A DNA stretch of 32,767 bases from CAYRSA01 sp964494845 (lineage in GTDB: Bacteria; Patescibacteriota; Saccharimonadia; Saccharimonadales; JAGQNJ01). Every line of letters begins with the position of its first letter. The first letter of the stretch is position 1. The stretch spans positions 1 through 32,767 of the forward strand of contig CAZBSC010000009.1 in NCBI GenBank assembly GCA_964494845.1. The letters run 5' to 3'. Shown piece after piece: positions 31,725 through 32,767 of the stretch. The notes beneath the pieces were generated by a model. That model searched no databases. It had not been told where the DNA came from and was given only the letters and a program-made list of their open reading frames with translations. The position numbers and the translations under genes are program-made.

Positions 31725-32767
31725 TAAAAAATTATTCCTCCGCCTAGAACTAATTCTTTATCGTATATTACTGCGGATTGGCCGGGTGTTGCTGCACGGA
31801 TTTCGTCTTTTAACTTCACTTTCAGCCGGCCGTCCGGCACTAGATGTAGTGTAGCGTCGATTAACGGTGCTCTATGTCTAGTGCGTACTTGGACCTTGGC
31901 ACCATCTTTAGGCACCTGATTAATCCAGTGCACATCTGTTAAATTGAGCTCCTCGTACCAAAGATTCTCATCATCCAAATTGGTCGTGACGTAGACTTCG
32001 TTCTTCTTCATGTTCTTGCCAGTTACGTAATACGGCAAACCACCGCCAATCCCGAGCCCTGTTCGTTGGCCAATTGTGTAGAATATTGCCCCGTCGTGTT
32101 CGCCGATTACTTTGCCATCCTCGTCAATTATCTTTCCGGGCTTTGTTTTGACATACTGGCTTAAAAACTCTTTAATTCCAACCTTGCCGACAAAACATAT
32201 CCCCATGCTTTCTTTCTTTTCGGCCGTTGCTAGACCAAACTTCTTGGCGAGTTTGCGCACTTCTGGCTTGGTGTATTCGCCCAAGGGGAACAATGTTTTT
32301 GATAGAGCCTTTTCTGTTATTCGATACAAGAAATACGTTTGGTCTTTGTTTTTATCTTTGGCCTGATACATCTTTGATTGTTGTTTGAGCGCAGACGAGG
32401 ATGAAGAACGAGAAGAGGCCGAGGAACGTAAAGGAGACGCATGAACATGCGTTGACTGCGTACCGGAAGCTTCTTCAAAGTTATTCGCCTCGTCTGCATG
32501 CCAAACCCTGGCGTAATGGCCGGTTGCTATCAAATCCGCGCCCTCATCCAAACATGCATTCAAAAACAGCTTAAACTTCACCTCTTGATTGCACATGATG
32601 TCTGGGTTTGGGGTACGCCCCACCTTGAACTCGTCGATCATATAATCAACAACTTTGTGTTTGTACTGTTTTTCGAAGTCAAAAACCTTGAAATCAATGC
32701 CCAGTTGCACTGCAACCCGCTTTGCGTCCTGAAAATCTTCCTTCCATGGACAGTCAAAACCAGGCAA
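31724..32767 (-). CDS. mnmA: tRNA-specific 2-thiouridylase, N-terminus beyond window
   Basis: MnmA puts sulfur on uridine 34 of Lys, Glu and Gln tRNAs. The frame is open at the window edge; the PP-loop ATPase start is missing. Visible are DCPWKEDFQDAKRVA, the NPDIMCNQEVKF segment with one catalytic cysteine, GHYARVW, DKNKDQTYFLYRI, ESMGICFVG with the second catalytic cysteine, GQRTGLGIGGG, and a C-terminal beta-barrel ending GQSAVIYDKELVLGGGII. Between GHYARVW and the KDQTYFL segment is a 43-residue insert (DNA 32372-32500), rich in serine, where most relatives have under ten residues. trhO at 8083 also acts on wobble uridine. Confidence 0.95.
   Translation of the reverse strand: MPGFDCPWKEDFQDAKRVAVQLGIDFKVFDFEKQYKHKVVDYMIDEFKVGRTPNPDIMCNQEVKFKLFLNACLDEGADLIATGHYARVWHADEANNFEEASGTQSTHVHASPLRSSASSRSSSSSALKQQSKMYQAKDKNKDQTYFLYRITEKALSKTLFPLGEYTKPEVRKLAKKFGLATAEKKESMGICFVGKVGIKEFLSQYVKTKPGKIIDEDGKVIGEHDGAIFYTIGQRTGLGIGGGLPYYVTGKNMKKNEVYVTTNLDDENLWYEELNLTDVHWINQVPKDGAKVQVRTRHRAPLIDATLHLVPDGRLKVKLKDEIRAATPGQSAVIYDKELVLGGGIIF
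32372..32500 (-). repeat. In-frame low-complexity insert in mnmA with a palindrome
   Basis: The 129 bases encode a serine-rich stretch (LRSSASSRSSSSSALK within it) between conserved MnmA blocks. They contain a perfect 7-bp inverted repeat with a two-base centre, ACGCATG-AA-CATGCGT (32437-32452). Frame is kept on both sides. Similar palindromic inserts that keep frame are known in Rickettsia (RPE); any relation is unproven. Confidence 0.55.

Noticed and set aside
1..32767. CRISPR arrays, insertion sequences or transposase/integrase genes
   Set aside because: No regularly spaced repeats and no such protein motifs were found; only short tRNA-end repeats and hairpins are seen.
1..32767. Recoded TGA (glycine) as in some CPR lineages
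   Set aside because: TGA ends complete proteins such as prephenate dehydratase at the expected length, and no conserved glycine position is encoded by TGA in the genes read.

Overview
This window looks like part of a Candidate Phyla Radiation (Patescibacteria) genome, most likely Saccharibacteria; that placement is an inference from gene content and layout, not from a marker phylogeny. The signs are short core proteins (AlaRS without its C-terminal domain, a 497-residue UvrC), a membrane-anchored baseplate-J-like protein paired with an FtsA-like ATPase, a single-pass anchored oligopeptide-binding protein, many TTG/GTG starts and little biosynthesis. TGA acts as a stop (for example at the end of pheA), so the code is the standard bacterial one. 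Three runs of exactly 100 N (11749-11848, 14356-14455, 19067-19166) are scaffold gaps of unknown true length. Each lies where two genes converge, and they cut metK, the ABC exporter, dedA, uvrA and a PGPGW membrane protein.

Layout. 1-1250: tRNA-Phe (partial), a MazG-like pyrophosphohydrolase, tRNA-Val and tRNA-Leu; the 3' ends of tRNA-Val and tRNA-Leu are each repeated a few hundred bases downstream. 1263-8991 (minus): a probable operon trhO-uvrC-pepP-holin-like-secG followed by an oligopeptide-binding protein and an FAD-dependent oxidase. 9000-11748 (plus): a secreted cysteine-rich protein, then an ABC exporter preceded by a small leader ORF and a hairpin holding its ribosome binding site. 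11849-12132 (minus): the start of metK under a SAM riboswitch-like leader. 12229-14355: an anchored PsbP/DcrB-like protein, ribosomal protein L25 and dedA. 14456-20688: uvrA, an unknown basic protein, prephenate dehydratase, a PGPGW protein and exonuclease I. 20678-25513 (minus): obg, a Nudix hydrolase, a LysM-CHAP peptidoglycan hydrolase with a long structured leader, mltG and ruvX. 25515-28472: the baseplate-J-like protein and FtsA-like ATPase. 28509-32767 (minus): a nitrilase-fold protein, alaS, a YkgJ-type cysteine-cluster protein and mnmA.

How the genes fit together. DNA repair is well represented (uvrA, uvrC, exonuclease I, ruvX), as are tRNA maturation and charging (trhO, mnmA, alaS) and envelope work (mltG, LysM-CHAP, secG, the J-like/FtsA-like pair). 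Many promoters share an extended -10 (TGnTATAAT-like), and several place it only 6-13 bases before the start codon, which predicts leaderless or nearly leaderless mRNAs. The best regulatory candidates are the metK SAM riboswitch, the exporter leader and the LysM-CHAP leader.
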